A DNA stretch of 64,000 nt from Bog-473 sp963755375. Lineage in GTDB: Bacteria; Actinomycetota; Acidimicrobiia; Acidimicrobiales; RAAP-2. Below the pieces are notes generated by a model. It was given only the letters and a program-made list of their open reading frames with translations. It made no database searches and was not told the origin of the DNA. The position numbers were made by a program, and so were the translations under genes. The stretch covers positions 372,001-436,000 of the forward strand of contig CAVWKG010000006.1 in NCBI GenBank assembly GCA_963755375.1. The letters run 5' to 3'. This document shows, piece by piece, positions 33,204-41,566 of the stretch (its first letter is position 1; each line of letters begins with the position of its first letter).

Positions 33204-35231
33204 GTGTCGACGCGCCGGGCCAGGACCGCCCTCTGCACGCTCGCGGTGGCGGTCGCAGCCCTGGTCAGCACGCTGGGAGGCGCCGCCGCGGGAGGAACGG
33301 AGCAAGCCAGCGCGGGCGGCGCGGCGCTCGTCCTGGTTTCCCAGACCCCATGGGTGACGGCCACCCAGCCGTGGTTCAACCTCGCGCTCGGCGTGTCCCG
33401 CGGCGAGGGCGCGGCCGGCAGTCTGCTGGTGAACCTGACCTTCTACGGACGCGTCGACGACGCGTCGGATCTGCAGCAGGCGATCTCTGGCACGCCGACG
33501 GCCTCGGTGCTGCGCCGGCTGACCGAGCCCGTCACCGCGGTGGCCGGCGGTCTCACCGCGGCCGCCTGCGTGACCGTCGTGCCCGACGCGGACGCCAGCC
33601 CCCCGGCCACCGGGCCCGGCATCTGCCCCGCGGGCGCGCCCACCCTGACGCTGGGTTGCACCCCGCTCACCGGGCGCTGCGGGGACGTCTACCCCGTGTC
33701 GGTCGCGCTGGTGCGGCAGGGCTCGTCCACCGCGCTGGCCCGCTTCACCACCTTCCTCACCTACCAGGAGCCGCAGGCCGTTTCCGAGACGGGAGGTCCC
33801 CTGCGGGTCGGCGTGGTCGTTCCCGTCACGACGGGCGGTGTGACCACCGTGGCCGACGCGCTCACGGACCATCACGACGTGGCGGTCACGCTCGCCGTGA
33901 ACCCGTTCGCGGTGAGCACGATCGAGGCGACGCGGTCGCGCGACGGGCTGCACGCCCTCGACCAGTTGGCCGCGCTCAGCGGCGACCAGATGATCGACCA
34001 GCCCTTCGTGCCCATCAACCTGGCCGCGCTCTCCGAGGCGGGGATCTCCGGGGAGATCGGCGCCCAGGTGGACCGGGGCGACCAGGTGTTGCACGGTGCC
34101 GGGCTCCGGCCCGACGGCGGCCCCTGGGTGGACACCGCCTCGACGTTCTCGCAGGGCGACGCCGGCGACCTCGCCTCGGGCCTCCAGGTGGCCGGGTCGT
34201 CCCAGGCGGTCATCAGCGACACCGACCTGGCCTCGGGCGGCCTGAGCAACTACACGTTCGCCCAACCCTTCACGCTGGACCTCGGGCACGGGTCCACCAT
34301 CGCGGCGGTGGCGGCGGACTCCGCCCTCAGCACGCGCTTCACCACCAACCAGGCCAACCCCGTCCTCGGGGCCGAGCAACTGCTCGGCGGGCTCTCGTTC
34401 GTCCACTTCGAGAACGCGTTCCTCAGCTCGCCCCGCGGGGTCGTGGTCAGCCCGTCACCGGGGTGGCGGCCCTCGTCCTCTTTCATGGACGCGCTGCTGA
34501 GCGGCCTCTCGGGCAACCCGGCCCTCGACGCGGTGACCCTCAGCCAGCTGTTCGCAAACGTGCCCGCCGGTGGCAACCACGAGCCGGCGGTGCGCCAACT
34601 GCAAGCCGGGCCGGCCGGCCGCGGCTTCACCCGGAGCGCGGCCGACCGCATTGCGCTCGACCGCCAGCAGCTGGGGTCGTTCAGCGTGGCGGTCGCCGGC
34701 CATCCCGCCACGCTGACGACGCTCGGCGACACCCTCCTGACCACTGAGGCCCGCGGCCTCAGCACCGCGGGCCGCGCCGTTGCGCTGAGCGCCTACGGCA
34801 AATCCTTCGACAGCACCACCGGTCAGGTCACGCTGGCCACCGAGCGCACCGTGACCTTCACCGCGCAGCGGGCTGCCATCCCGGTCACGGTCCTCTCCTC
34901 CGCCCCGTACCCCGTCACCGTCGTCGTCACCCTCACCAGTGACAAGTTCACCTTCCCCGACGGCAACTCGCAGCGATTGACGCTCGTGCACCCGACGACC
35001 TCGGTCCGGGTGACCGCGCAGGCCCGCACCTCGGGCGACCGCCTCCCCATCGACGTGACCCTGCACACGCCTGACGGCCAGGTCCTCATCGCCCAGACGG
35101 TGCTCACGGTGCACTCGACCGAGATCTCCTTCGTCGGGGTTGCCCTCACCGTGCTGGCCGGCGCCGTCCTCCTGTTCTGGTGGGTGCGCACGTGGCGGCG
35201 CTCCCGGCGGGCCCGCCCGCGGGCGCGCTGA
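33204..35231 (+). CDS. DUF6049 family envelope protein
   Basis: A 675-residue secreted, membrane-anchored protein. The N-terminal signal is STRRARTALCTLAVAVAALV. A long extracellular part follows with Asp/Thr-rich beta sequence (LRVGVVVPVTTGGVTTVADAL). One C-terminal helix, FVGVALTVLAGAVLLFWWV, ends in an Arg-rich cytoplasmic tail. No catalytic motif is recognisable. The locus between cca and murJ matches mycobacterial Rv3909, so a role in lipid II export or cell-wall assembly with MurJ is suggested by context. GTG 33204 is fixed by the leaderless TAGCCT element. Confidence 0.82.
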   Translation: MSTRRARTALCTLAVAVAALVSTLGGAAAGGTEQASAGGAALVLVSQTPWVTATQPWFNLALGVSRGEGAAGSLLVNLTFYGRVDDASDLQQAISGTPTASVLRRLTEPVTAVAGGLTAAACVTVVPDADASPPATGPGICPAGAPTLTLGCTPLTGRCGDVYPVSVALVRQGSSTALARFTTFLTYQEPQAVSETGGPLRVGVVVPVTTGGVTTVADALTDHHDVAVTLAVNPFAVSTIEATRSRDGLHALDQLAALSGDQMIDQPFVPINLAALSEAGISGEIGAQVDRGDQVLHGAGLRPDGGPWVDTASTFSQGDAGDLASGLQVAGSSQAVISDTDLASGGLSNYTFAQPFTLDLGHGSTIAAVAADSALSTRFTTNQANPVLGAEQLLGGLSFVHFENAFLSSPRGVVVSPSPGWRPSSSFMDALLSGLSGNPALDAVTLSQLFANVPAGGNHEPAVRQLQAGPAGRGFTRSAADRIALDRQQLGSFSVAVAGHPATLTTLGDTLLTTEARGLSTAGRAVALSAYGKSFDSTTGQVTLATERTVTFTAQRAAIPVTVLSSAPYPVTVVVTLTSDKFTFPDGNSQRLTLVHPTTSVRVTAQARTSGDRLPIDVTLHTPDGQVLIAQTVLTVHSTEISFVGVALTVLAGAVLLFWWVRTWRRSRRARPRAR

Positions 35232-35233
35232 CG

Positions 35234-36925
35234 GTGGCCCAGCCCCGCCGGGCCCGCAGCCTGCCCCTGCGGACGTCGGCCGCCTACGTGGCCGTCGGCA
35301 CCGGCGTGTCCCGGGTCACCGGGCTGCTCCGCTTCGTCGCCCTGGCCTGGGCCCTCGGCCAGACGCTGCTCGCCGACTCGTACAACCTGGCCAACACCAC
35401 GCCGAACATGCTGTACGACGTCGTGCTGGGCGGCGTCCTGTCCGCCACCTTCATCCCCGTCTTCGTCGACCGGCTGGCCAACAAGACCGAGCGTGAGGCC
35501 TTCGACTCCATCTCCGCGGTGCTCAGCGTCTCGGTGGTGGTGCTCCTCGTGACCACGGTGGCGGCGCTGGTGGCGGCGCCGTTCCTGATCGACGCACTCA
35601 CCGTGCTCGATACGCACGCCCGCCCCGACCAGATCCACCGCGTCCTGCTCGAGCGCGAGGTGGCCACCGGGTTCCTGCGCTGGTTCGTGATCCAGATCGC
35701 CGCCTACGGCCTCTTCGCGCTGGCCGCCGCGCTGCTCAATACGCGGCGCCGCTTCATCGCCGTCGCCTGGGCCCCGATCGTCAACAACGTCGTTTGCATC
35801 GGCGTCCTGGTCTGGTTCGGGCTGTGGGCCGGCCACGGCGCGTCGCTGGTCAGCGTCGAGCAGCATCGGTCCCAGCTCATCTTGCTCGGTCTGGGCACCT
35901 CGCTCGGCGTGGTGCTCCAGGGCGTGGCGCTGATCCCGAGCCTGCGCCGCGCCGACCTCGGGCTCCTGCGCTGGAACTGGAACCCCCGCGACGACGCGAT
36001 GCGCGCCGTGACCCGACTCGGCGGGTGGACGTTCGGCTTCGTGCTCGCCAACCAGATCGCCCTCTTCGTGGTCACCATCCTGGCCGGCAGCGTGGCCGGG
36101 CCCGACCCGGTGTCGTCGTACACGTACGCCTACGCCTTCTTCCAGCTGCCCTACGGCATCATCGCCGTGACCGTGATGTCGGTCGTGACGCCCGACCTGG
36201 CCGAACGCTGGTCGACCGGGCAGCAGACCGCGTTCCTCCGTCGCATGAGCGGCGGCCTCAGGGCCGTACTCGCCCTCATCATCCCGTCGGCCGTTGGCAT
36301 ACTGCTGCTGGCCCGCCCGTCGGTGGCCCTGCTCCTGGGGAACGGCCACAGCACCCCGGCCGAGACGGCCACCACCGGCGCCGCGCTGGCCATGTTCGCG
36401 CTCGGGCTGCCGGGCTTCTGCACCTACCTGTACCTCGTGCGCGTGTTACAGGCCATGCAGCGCACCAAGGTCGCCTTCTTCCTCTACCTCGTCGAGAACG
36501 CGCTCAACATCGTCCTGGCTCTCCTGCTGGTCCACCCCCTCGGCGTGCGGGGCCTGGCGCTCTCGCTGTCCATCGCCTACACCGTGGCGGCGGTGCTCGC
36601 CCTGGCCACCTTCCGCCGGTGGTTCGGCCGTCTGGCTGAGCGCGAGACCTGGGCCCCGTTGGTCCGCGTCATCATCGCCACCGTCCCGATGGGTGTCGTC
36701 GTGCTCGTGGTGTCCAACGTGTCGGCGTCGACCAGCATCACCGGGTTGCTGGCCCGGGTCGTCGGCTCCGTGCTCGCCGGCGGCCTGACCTTCGGCGCAG
36801 TCGTCATCTGGCTGGGCCGGCGGCACGACACGCGCCGGCGTCCCCCGTCGCCACCGGCCGGACCGCTGGGCCCGGTCGGACCCGCTGGACCCGTCCGCCC
36901 GCTCCGCGCCACGCGGAGCGCCTGA
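35234..36925 (+). CDS. murJ: lipid II flippase MurJ
   Basis: A 563-residue polytopic membrane protein (about 14 helices) that flips lipid-linked peptidoglycan precursor. The MviN/MurJ hallmark TGVSRVTGLLRFVALAWALG is at the start, then ADSYNLANTTPNMLYDVVLGG with the functional Arg and Asn residues and LSATFIPVFVDRL. A cytoplasmic C-terminal tail of about 30 residues is Pro/Gly-rich. GTG 35234 starts two bases after the DUF6049 stop and gives the usual N-terminus; a longer in-frame start at 35180 overlaps that gene by about 50 nt. No kinase-like domain as in mycobacterial MviN is present. Confidence 0.95.
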   Translation: MAQPRRARSLPLRTSAAYVAVGTGVSRVTGLLRFVALAWALGQTLLADSYNLANTTPNMLYDVVLGGVLSATFIPVFVDRLANKTEREAFDSISAVLSVSVVVLLVTTVAALVAAPFLIDALTVLDTHARPDQIHRVLLEREVATGFLRWFVIQIAAYGLFALAAALLNTRRRFIAVAWAPIVNNVVCIGVLVWFGLWAGHGASLVSVEQHRSQLILLGLGTSLGVVLQGVALIPSLRRADLGLLRWNWNPRDDAMRAVTRLGGWTFGFVLANQIALFVVTILAGSVAGPDPVSSYTYAYAFFQLPYGIIAVTVMSVVTPDLAERWSTGQQTAFLRRMSGGLRAVLALIIPSAVGILLLARPSVALLLGNGHSTPAETATTGAALAMFALGLPGFCTYLYLVRVLQAMQRTKVAFFLYLVENALNIVLALLLVHPLGVRGLALSLSIAYTVAAVLALATFRRWFGRLAERETWAPLVRVIIATVPMGVVVLVVSNVSASTSITGLLARVVGSVLAGGLTFGAVVIWLGRRHDTRRRPPSPPAGPLGPVGPAGPVRPLRATRSA

Positions 36926-36952
36926 CGTCAGGGGTTCGGACCGCCTCCGTGG

Positions 36953-36958
36953 CAGACT
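36953..36958 (+). promoter_or_regulatory. possible -10 element of leaderless DegV promoter
   Basis: CAGACT, 6 nt before ATG 36965, with no ribosome-binding site. The match is weaker than for the other leaderless genes. Confidence 0.35.
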
Positions 36959-36964
36959 CGCTGC

Positions 36965-37825
36965 ATGCCCGGCGTCCACATCGTGACCGACAGTGCCTGC
37001 GACCTGACCGATCAGCTCGTCAAGGAGCACAACGTCATCGTGGTGCCGCTGACCATCCGCTTCGGCCGCGAGGAGTTCGAGGACCGCCGCCAGCTCACCC
37101 CGGCGGAGTTCTGGGAGCGCTGCCGCGGCAGGGGTGACCTGCCCCAGACCGCCGCACCCTCCCCCGGCGCCTTCCAGGCCGCCTTCCAACAGGCCGTCGA
37201 CGAGGGCGCCGACGCCGTCCTCTGCCTCACCATCTCCTCCAAGGTGTCCGGGACCTACGGCTCGGCCGTGACAGCGGCCGACACCTTCACGGCGGCGCCG
37301 GTGCGGGTCGTCGACACCTACTCGTTGACCATGGGCCAGGGCCTGCTGGTCGTCGCCGCCGCCGAAGAGGCCGCGACGGGCGCGAGCGTGGACGAGCTGG
37401 TCGCCGCCACGGAGGACCGCATCCCCCGCACCCACATCTACGGCGTACTCGGCGGCCTCGAGCACCTGCAGCGGGGTGGTCGCATCGGCGGGGCCCGGGC
37501 CCTGCTCGGGTCCCTGCTGGACATCAAGCCGGTCATCCAGCTCAAGGACGGCGAGGTGGCCGAGGAGTCCAAGCAACGGACCCGGGGCAAAGCCCTGGCC
37601 TACTTGGAAGCCAAGGTCAGCGCCGATGCGCCGCTCGAGCGGCTCGCCGTGGCCGACGGCGCCTGCGACGACTTCAGCGACGTGCTGGCCCGCCTGATCG
37701 GCATCGCCACCGAGCACCCACTGGTCGCGGTGGACCTCGGCCCGGTGGTCGGGACCCATGCCGGACCGAACACGGTGGGTGTCTGCTACATCGTGCCAGC
37801 CAGGACGGCCGGGACCGCCGGGTAG
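36965..37825 (+). CDS. DegV family fatty-acid-binding protein
   Basis: A 286-residue two-domain protein. It opens HIVTDSACDLTDQLVKEHN, with the Ser that binds the fatty-acid carboxylate, and continues through TAAPSPGAFQAAFQ, LCLTISSKVSGTYGSA and LEHLQRGGRIGGARALLGSL. DegV/FakB proteins hold a fatty acid for phosphorylation by FakA, but no fakA is nearby, so its partner is unknown. It lies between murJ and the thioredoxin genes, a place taken by other genes in mycobacteria. Confidence 0.93.
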   Translation: MPGVHIVTDSACDLTDQLVKEHNVIVVPLTIRFGREEFEDRRQLTPAEFWERCRGRGDLPQTAAPSPGAFQAAFQQAVDEGADAVLCLTISSKVSGTYGSAVTAADTFTAAPVRVVDTYSLTMGQGLLVVAAAEEAATGASVDELVAATEDRIPRTHIYGVLGGLEHLQRGGRIGGARALLGSLLDIKPVIQLKDGEVAEESKQRTRGKALAYLEAKVSADAPLERLAVADGACDDFSDVLARLIGIATEHPLVAVDLGPVVGTHAGPNTVGVCYIVPARTAGTAG

Positions 37826-37828
37826 TCT
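37823..37828 (+). promoter_or_regulatory. -10 element of leaderless small membrane protein promoter
   Basis: TAGTCT, then 7 nt and GTG 37836. It overlaps the stop codon of the DegV gene (TAG 37823-37825). Confidence 0.6.
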
Positions 37829-37835
37829 CCACGCC

Positions 37836-38138
37836 GTGGCTGAGAACGATATTGCTGACGCGCTGTCGGACCGTGCTCTCGAGGCAGTCGACACGGTGGT
37901 CGCCACCGTCAACGACAAGGCCATCCGGCCGGCCATCGTGGCCGCCCGTGGCATCGTCTTCGGGGTCGTCATCGCCGTCATCGGCATCGCCGTGGTCGTG
38001 CTGTTCTGCGTGGGCTTCATCCGGCTGACCACCATCGCGGGGCACCGGATCTGGGCCTCCTACCTCGTGCTGGGACTCATCTTCTGTGCCGTCGGCGCCG
38101 TGCTCTACTCGCGCCGCGGCGTGCCGCCCGATGCCTGA
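37836..38138 (+). CDS. small membrane protein (holin-like/DUF-type)
   Basis: A 100-residue protein. An amphipathic N-terminal half (DALSDRALEAVDTVVATVND) is followed by two membrane helices, GIVFGVVIAVIGIAVVVLFCVG and ASYLVLGLIFCAVGAVLY, and a short Arg tail. This resembles actinobacterial phage-holin-3-like or DUF1469 proteins, but the match is by topology only. GTG 37836 is set by TAGTCT at 7 nt. It overlaps trxB by 8 nt, so the two genes are coupled. The function may be membrane or redox related. Confidence 0.65.
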   Translation: MAENDIADALSDRALEAVDTVVATVNDKAIRPAIVAARGIVFGVVIAVIGIAVVVLFCVGFIRLTTIAGHRIWASYLVLGLIFCAVGAVLYSRRGVPPDA

Positions 38139-39093
38139 GCGCCGCAAGGTCGTGGTCATCGGGAGCGGGCCGGCGGGTCTCACCGCCGCCCTCTACTCGG
38201 CGCGGGCCCAGCTCCAGCCGCTGGTCATCGAGGGGGAGCCCTCCTCCACTAGCGACCAGCCCGGTGGTCAGCTGATGCTGACCACCGACGTGGAGAACTA
38301 CCCCGGCTTCGTCGACGGGATCATGGGACCCGAGCTCATGGGGATGATGCGCGCCCAGGCCCTGCGCTTCGAGGCCGAGCTGCGCACGGCCAAGGTCAGC
38401 CGCATCGATGTCACGCCCTGGCCCTTCGAGGTCTGGGTGGGCGACCCGGAGGCCGACGAGCCCACCGTCCTGGCCGACACGCTCATCGTGGCGACCGGCG
38501 CCCGCTCCCTCATGCTCGGCTGCCCCAACGAGACGCGCCTACTCGGCTACGGGGTGTCGACGTGCGCCACCTGCGACGGGTTCTTCTTCCGCGAGCAACA
38601 CATCGCCGTGGCCGGCGGCGGGGACTCCGCCATGGAAGAGGCCATTTTCCTGACCCGGTTCGCCTCCAAGGTCACGGTGATCCACCGGCGTGACGAGCTG
38701 CGGGCCTCCAAGATCATGCAGGAGCGGGCCCGGGCCAACCCCAAGATCGAATTCCACTGGAACGCCGTGGTCACCGAGGTCCTGGGTGACACCAAGGTCA
38801 GTGGCGTCCGCCTGCGCGACACCGTCACCGGCGACGAGTCCGAGCTCCATGTCACCGGCCTCTTCGTGGCGATCGGGCACGAGCCCAACAGCTCCCTGCT
38901 CAAGGGCCAGCTCGAGCTGGAGGACAACGGCTACGTCCGGACCTTCGGCGGCACCACCCGCACCAGCGTGGACGGGGTCTTCGCCGCGGGCGACGTGCAG
39001 GACGACTACTACCGCCAGGCCGTCACCTCGGCCGGGTCGGGCTGCATGGCCGCCATCGACGCCGAACGCTGGCTCGAAGAGCGCGGCGAGTAG
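38131..39093 (+). CDS. trxB: thioredoxin-disulphide reductase
   Basis: A 320-residue FAD/NADPH flavoenzyme that reduces thioredoxin. FAD loop VVVIGSGPAGLTAALYSARA, redox site CATCDG (Cys145, Cys148), NADPH loop VAGGGDSAMEEAIFL followed by HRRDELRASKIMQ, and the C-terminal FAD block GVFAAGDVQDDYYRQAVTSAGSGC are complete. ATG 38131 overlaps the small membrane protein gene. Its partner TrxA is encoded 53 nt downstream. The order trxB-trxA-cwlM is the mycobacterial arrangement. Confidence 0.97.
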   Translation: MPERRKVVVIGSGPAGLTAALYSARAQLQPLVIEGEPSSTSDQPGGQLMLTTDVENYPGFVDGIMGPELMGMMRAQALRFEAELRTAKVSRIDVTPWPFEVWVGDPEADEPTVLADTLIVATGARSLMLGCPNETRLLGYGVSTCATCDGFFFREQHIAVAGGGDSAMEEAIFLTRFASKVTVIHRRDELRASKIMQERARANPKIEFHWNAVVTEVLGDTKVSGVRLRDTVTGDESELHVTGLFVAIGHEPNSSLLKGQLELEDNGYVRTFGGTTRTSVDGVFAAGDVQDDYYRQAVTSAGSGCMAAIDAERWLEERGE

Positions 39094-39146
39094 CCGGGAA
39101 CAGAACCACGCGGGCGGGCGTTGCACCCGCTGACAAGGAGATTGCC

Positions 39147-39473
39147 ATGAGCGAGAAGATCGAGACCTTTACCGACGCTACCTTTGACGAGCATGTCAAA
39201 GCTTCGGATGTCCCCGTCCTGGTGGACTTCTGGGCGGAATGGTGTGGCCCGTGCAAGATGATCTCCCCGGTGTTGGAGGAGATCGCGGAGGAGCAGGCCG
39301 GCAAGATCCGGATCGGCAAGCTCAACATCGACGACAACCTGGACGTGACCCGTCGCTTCGACGTGATGAGCATCCCGACCCTGATCCTGTTCAAGGATGG
39401 GGAGCCCCAGGTACGCCTGATCGGGGCCAAGCCCAAGGGCCAGCTGCTCGAAGAGATCTCGGCCTACCTGTAG
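39147..39473 (+). CDS. trxA: thioredoxin
   Basis: A 108-residue classical thioredoxin. Active site FWAEWCGPCKMISPVL (Cys33, Cys36), cis-Pro in VMSIPTLILFKDG, and a Lys/Gly-rich GAKPKGQLLEEISAYL end. It is reduced by TrxB and donates electrons to ribonucleotide reductase, peroxiredoxins and others. A clear AAGGAG (39136-39141) is 5 nt before ATG 39147. Confidence 0.97.
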   Translation: MSEKIETFTDATFDEHVKASDVPVLVDFWAEWCGPCKMISPVLEEIAEEQAGKIRIGKLNIDDNLDVTRRFDVMSIPTLILFKDGEPQVRLIGAKPKGQLLEEISAYL

Positions 39474-39475
39474 GC

Positions 39476-40444
39476 CTGCCGCTCGCCGTCGGCGACCGTG
39501 GAGACGCGGTCTCCGACGTCCAGCACCGCCTGACCGCCATCCTGCCGGGCGCGCCCGTTGACGCCGACGGGATCTTCGGCCCGGCCACCCGTGCCGCGCT
39601 CGAGGCCTTTCAGCGTCTGCGCGGCCTCCACGTGGACGGGGTCTGCGGCCCCCAGACCTGGAACACCCTGGTGGAAGCGGGTTTCCGGATGGGTGACCGC
39701 TTCCTCTACCGCCGGACTCCCATGCTGCGGGGTGACGACGTCGCCGAGTTGCAGCAGCGCCTGTGCACGTTGGGTTTCGACACCGGCCGGGTGGACGGCA
39801 TCTTCGGTGATGCCACCGTGCGGGCGCTGGACGAGTTCCAGCGCAACGCCGGGCTCCCCGTCGACGGCATCGTCGGCGGGGCCACCCTCCTGGAGCTGGT
39901 GCGCCTGGAGAGCCGCCACCACGAGCCCGAGCTCGTCTCGGCCGTGCGGGCCCGGGCCGCCCTGCGCGACGCCCCCCCCCTGCGGGGTCGCCACATCGCC
40001 GTGGGCGAGAGCGGTGGCCTGGGCAGCGTCACCGGTGCACTCCGCCGCCGGCTGACCTGGGGCGGGATCCGGGTGACCGAGCTGCACCACCCCGACGACG
40101 CCGTCCAGGCCAAGGAGGCCAACGAGCTCGAGGTCGACGTCTTCGTCGGGCTGCGACTCGATCCCTCAACTTCAGGGTGCAGGACCGCCTTCTGGTCGGG
40201 CCGCCACGACGAGTCCCCGGGTGGGCGCCGGCTGGCCGAGCTGGTCCAGGTCGCCGTGCCCGTGGCCCTGGGCGTGACCGACGCCGGCGTGCACGGCATG
40301 TCGGTGCCCCTGCTCCGAGAGACGCGCATGCCGGCCGTGCTCATTGAGGTGGGTCCGGCGAGCACCGTGGTCGAGGGTGCGCCCTCCCTGGCGGCCGCCC
40401 TCGCCACCGCGCTCGGCCGCTGGGCGGACGCCTCCTGGGAGTGA
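39476..40444 (+). CDS. cwlM: CwlM-like peptidoglycan-binding protein with degenerate amidase_3 domain; CTG start
   Basis: A 322-residue protein. Two PG_binding_1 repeats (VGDRGDAVSDVQHRL to FGPATRAALEAFQRLRG; LRGDDVAELQQRLCTLGFD to ATVRALDEFQRNAG) precede an amidase_3-like domain. The zinc ligands are missing: the DPGHGG segment is HIAVGESGGLG, and the second His of FVSIHxN is Arg in VFVGLRLD; only the late Glu (LIEVGPA) remains. Mycobacterial CwlM at this locus is a regulator of MurA rather than a hydrolase, which fits. The frame has no ATG/GTG/TTG that keeps the first repeat outside trxA; CTG 39476, two bases after the trxA stop, is the likeliest start. Confidence 0.82.
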   Translation: MPLAVGDRGDAVSDVQHRLTAILPGAPVDADGIFGPATRAALEAFQRLRGLHVDGVCGPQTWNTLVEAGFRMGDRFLYRRTPMLRGDDVAELQQRLCTLGFDTGRVDGIFGDATVRALDEFQRNAGLPVDGIVGGATLLELVRLESRHHEPELVSAVRARAALRDAPPLRGRHIAVGESGGLGSVTGALRRRLTWGGIRVTELHHPDDAVQAKEANELEVDVFVGLRLDPSTSGCRTAFWSGRHDESPGGRRLAELVQVAVPVALGVTDAGVHGMSVPLLRETRMPAVLIEVGPASTVVEGAPSLAAALATALGRWADASWE

Positions 40445-40553
40445 TTACCGGTAAGCAATGCCCGGAAAGGGGCGCTCGGGCGCCGATCCGGCAGGCCCGT
40501 CGTCCGGGAGACGGTTACGCGATCAAAGCTTCCGGCAGATGAACAAAGTGACA

Positions 40554-40582
40554 ATCCACAACGTCATGCACAGGTTGTGGAT
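40554..40582. promoter_or_regulatory. inverted repeat with DnaA-box-like arms between convergent cwlM and parB
   Basis: ATCCACAAC (40554-40562) and GTTGTGGAT (40574-40582) form perfect 9-bp arms with an 11-nt spacer. They contain CAATCCACA and, on the other strand, TCATCCACA, one or two bases from the DnaA box. It could be a DnaA site or a shared terminator hairpin for cwlM and parB; there is no T-tract. The rest of the 170-nt gap shows nothing else. Confidence 0.5.
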
Positions 40583-40614
40583 GAAGCTGTACCGACCCTT
40601 GACAGTTGCGTGAA

Positions 40615-41566
40615 CTATGCGACACCGCCGTCACCGACCATGGCCCGGTAGATGCGTTCGAGGTCCTCGAGGGTGGCGAACTCGACGACCAGCCGGCCCC
40701 GTCGGTTCTGGATATCGACCTTGACCCGGGTGTTGAGGTAGGTCGAGAGGAGGTCCTCGAGCTCGACCACGCCCGGCTCAGGGAGCTTGCGCACGGTCGT
40801 CCGCCGCCGGCTCAACTCGGTGGTACCTGAGGTGGCACCCTCGACGGGCGCCGGTTCAACCGTTTCCGGCGCGTCGGGGACCACCCTGAGCTCGGAGCCT
40901 CCCTGGCGGACCAGGTCCTCCACCGCACGAACCGTCAACCCCTCGTCGACGATGCGGACGACCATTTTCTCCTGCAGCGCCCGGTCGGGGGTCCCGAGCA
41001 GCGCGCGGGCATGACCGGCGGAGATGGTCCGCTCGGCCAGGGCGCGCTCGAGCCCCCGCCGGCAGCTGCAGCAGCCGCAGCGTGTTGGTGACCGTGGCCC
41101 GGCCCTTGCCCATCCGGGTCGCCACCTGCTCGTGGGTCAGGCCGAACTCGTCGATGAGCTGCTGGTAGGCGGCCGCCTCCTCCAGGGCGTTGAGGTCGAC
41201 CCGGTGCAGGTTCTCGACCAGGGCCTGCTCCAGGCTGGCCACATCGTCGGCCACCTGAACCAGGACGGGAATGGTCTGCAGCCCGGCGCGGCGCGCCGCC
41301 CGCCACCGCCGCTCCCCCGCAATGAGCTCGTAACTGTCCTCTTCACCCTCGAGCTCCCGGACGAGCACCGGCTGGAGAAGGCCGACCTCCCGGATGGAGG
41401 CGGCCAACGACCCCATGGACTCCTCGTCGAAGTGGCTCCGGGGCTGAAATGCGTTGGGCCGGATGTGCGAGATCGGCACCACCCTGAGGAGGGAGTTGGA
41501 CTCCCCCGTCGACTCACTCGGGATCAGGGCACTGAGGCCTTTACCGAGACCGCTGCGGCGCGCCAT
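40615..41566 (-). CDS. parB: chromosome partitioning protein ParB, interrupted by +1 G frameshift
   Basis: Binds parS and spreads to load SMC for segregation. N-terminal part: GLGKGLSALIPSE, ISHIRPNAFQPRSHFDEESM, LIAGERRWRAARRAGLQTIP (CTP-binding) and the helix-turn-helix FGLTHEQVATRMGKGRATVT. After TNTLRLLQLPAG the frame is lost: the G-run at 41053-41057 has 5 bases, where 4 give GLERALAERTISAGHARALL followed by the normal continuation EKMVVRIVDEGLTVRAVEDLV to the stop at 40615. Corrected length is 316 residues. Like ssb, a single extra G breaks an essential-type gene, which suggests sequencing error. ATG 41566 overlaps the parA end by 26 nt. Confidence 0.92.

Noticed and set aside
40856..41140. 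C-terminal part of the parB frame after TNTLRLLQLPAG read as a novel Arg/Gly-rich domain
   Set aside because: The other frame encodes the normal ParB continuation; the novel sequence is a frameshift artefact.
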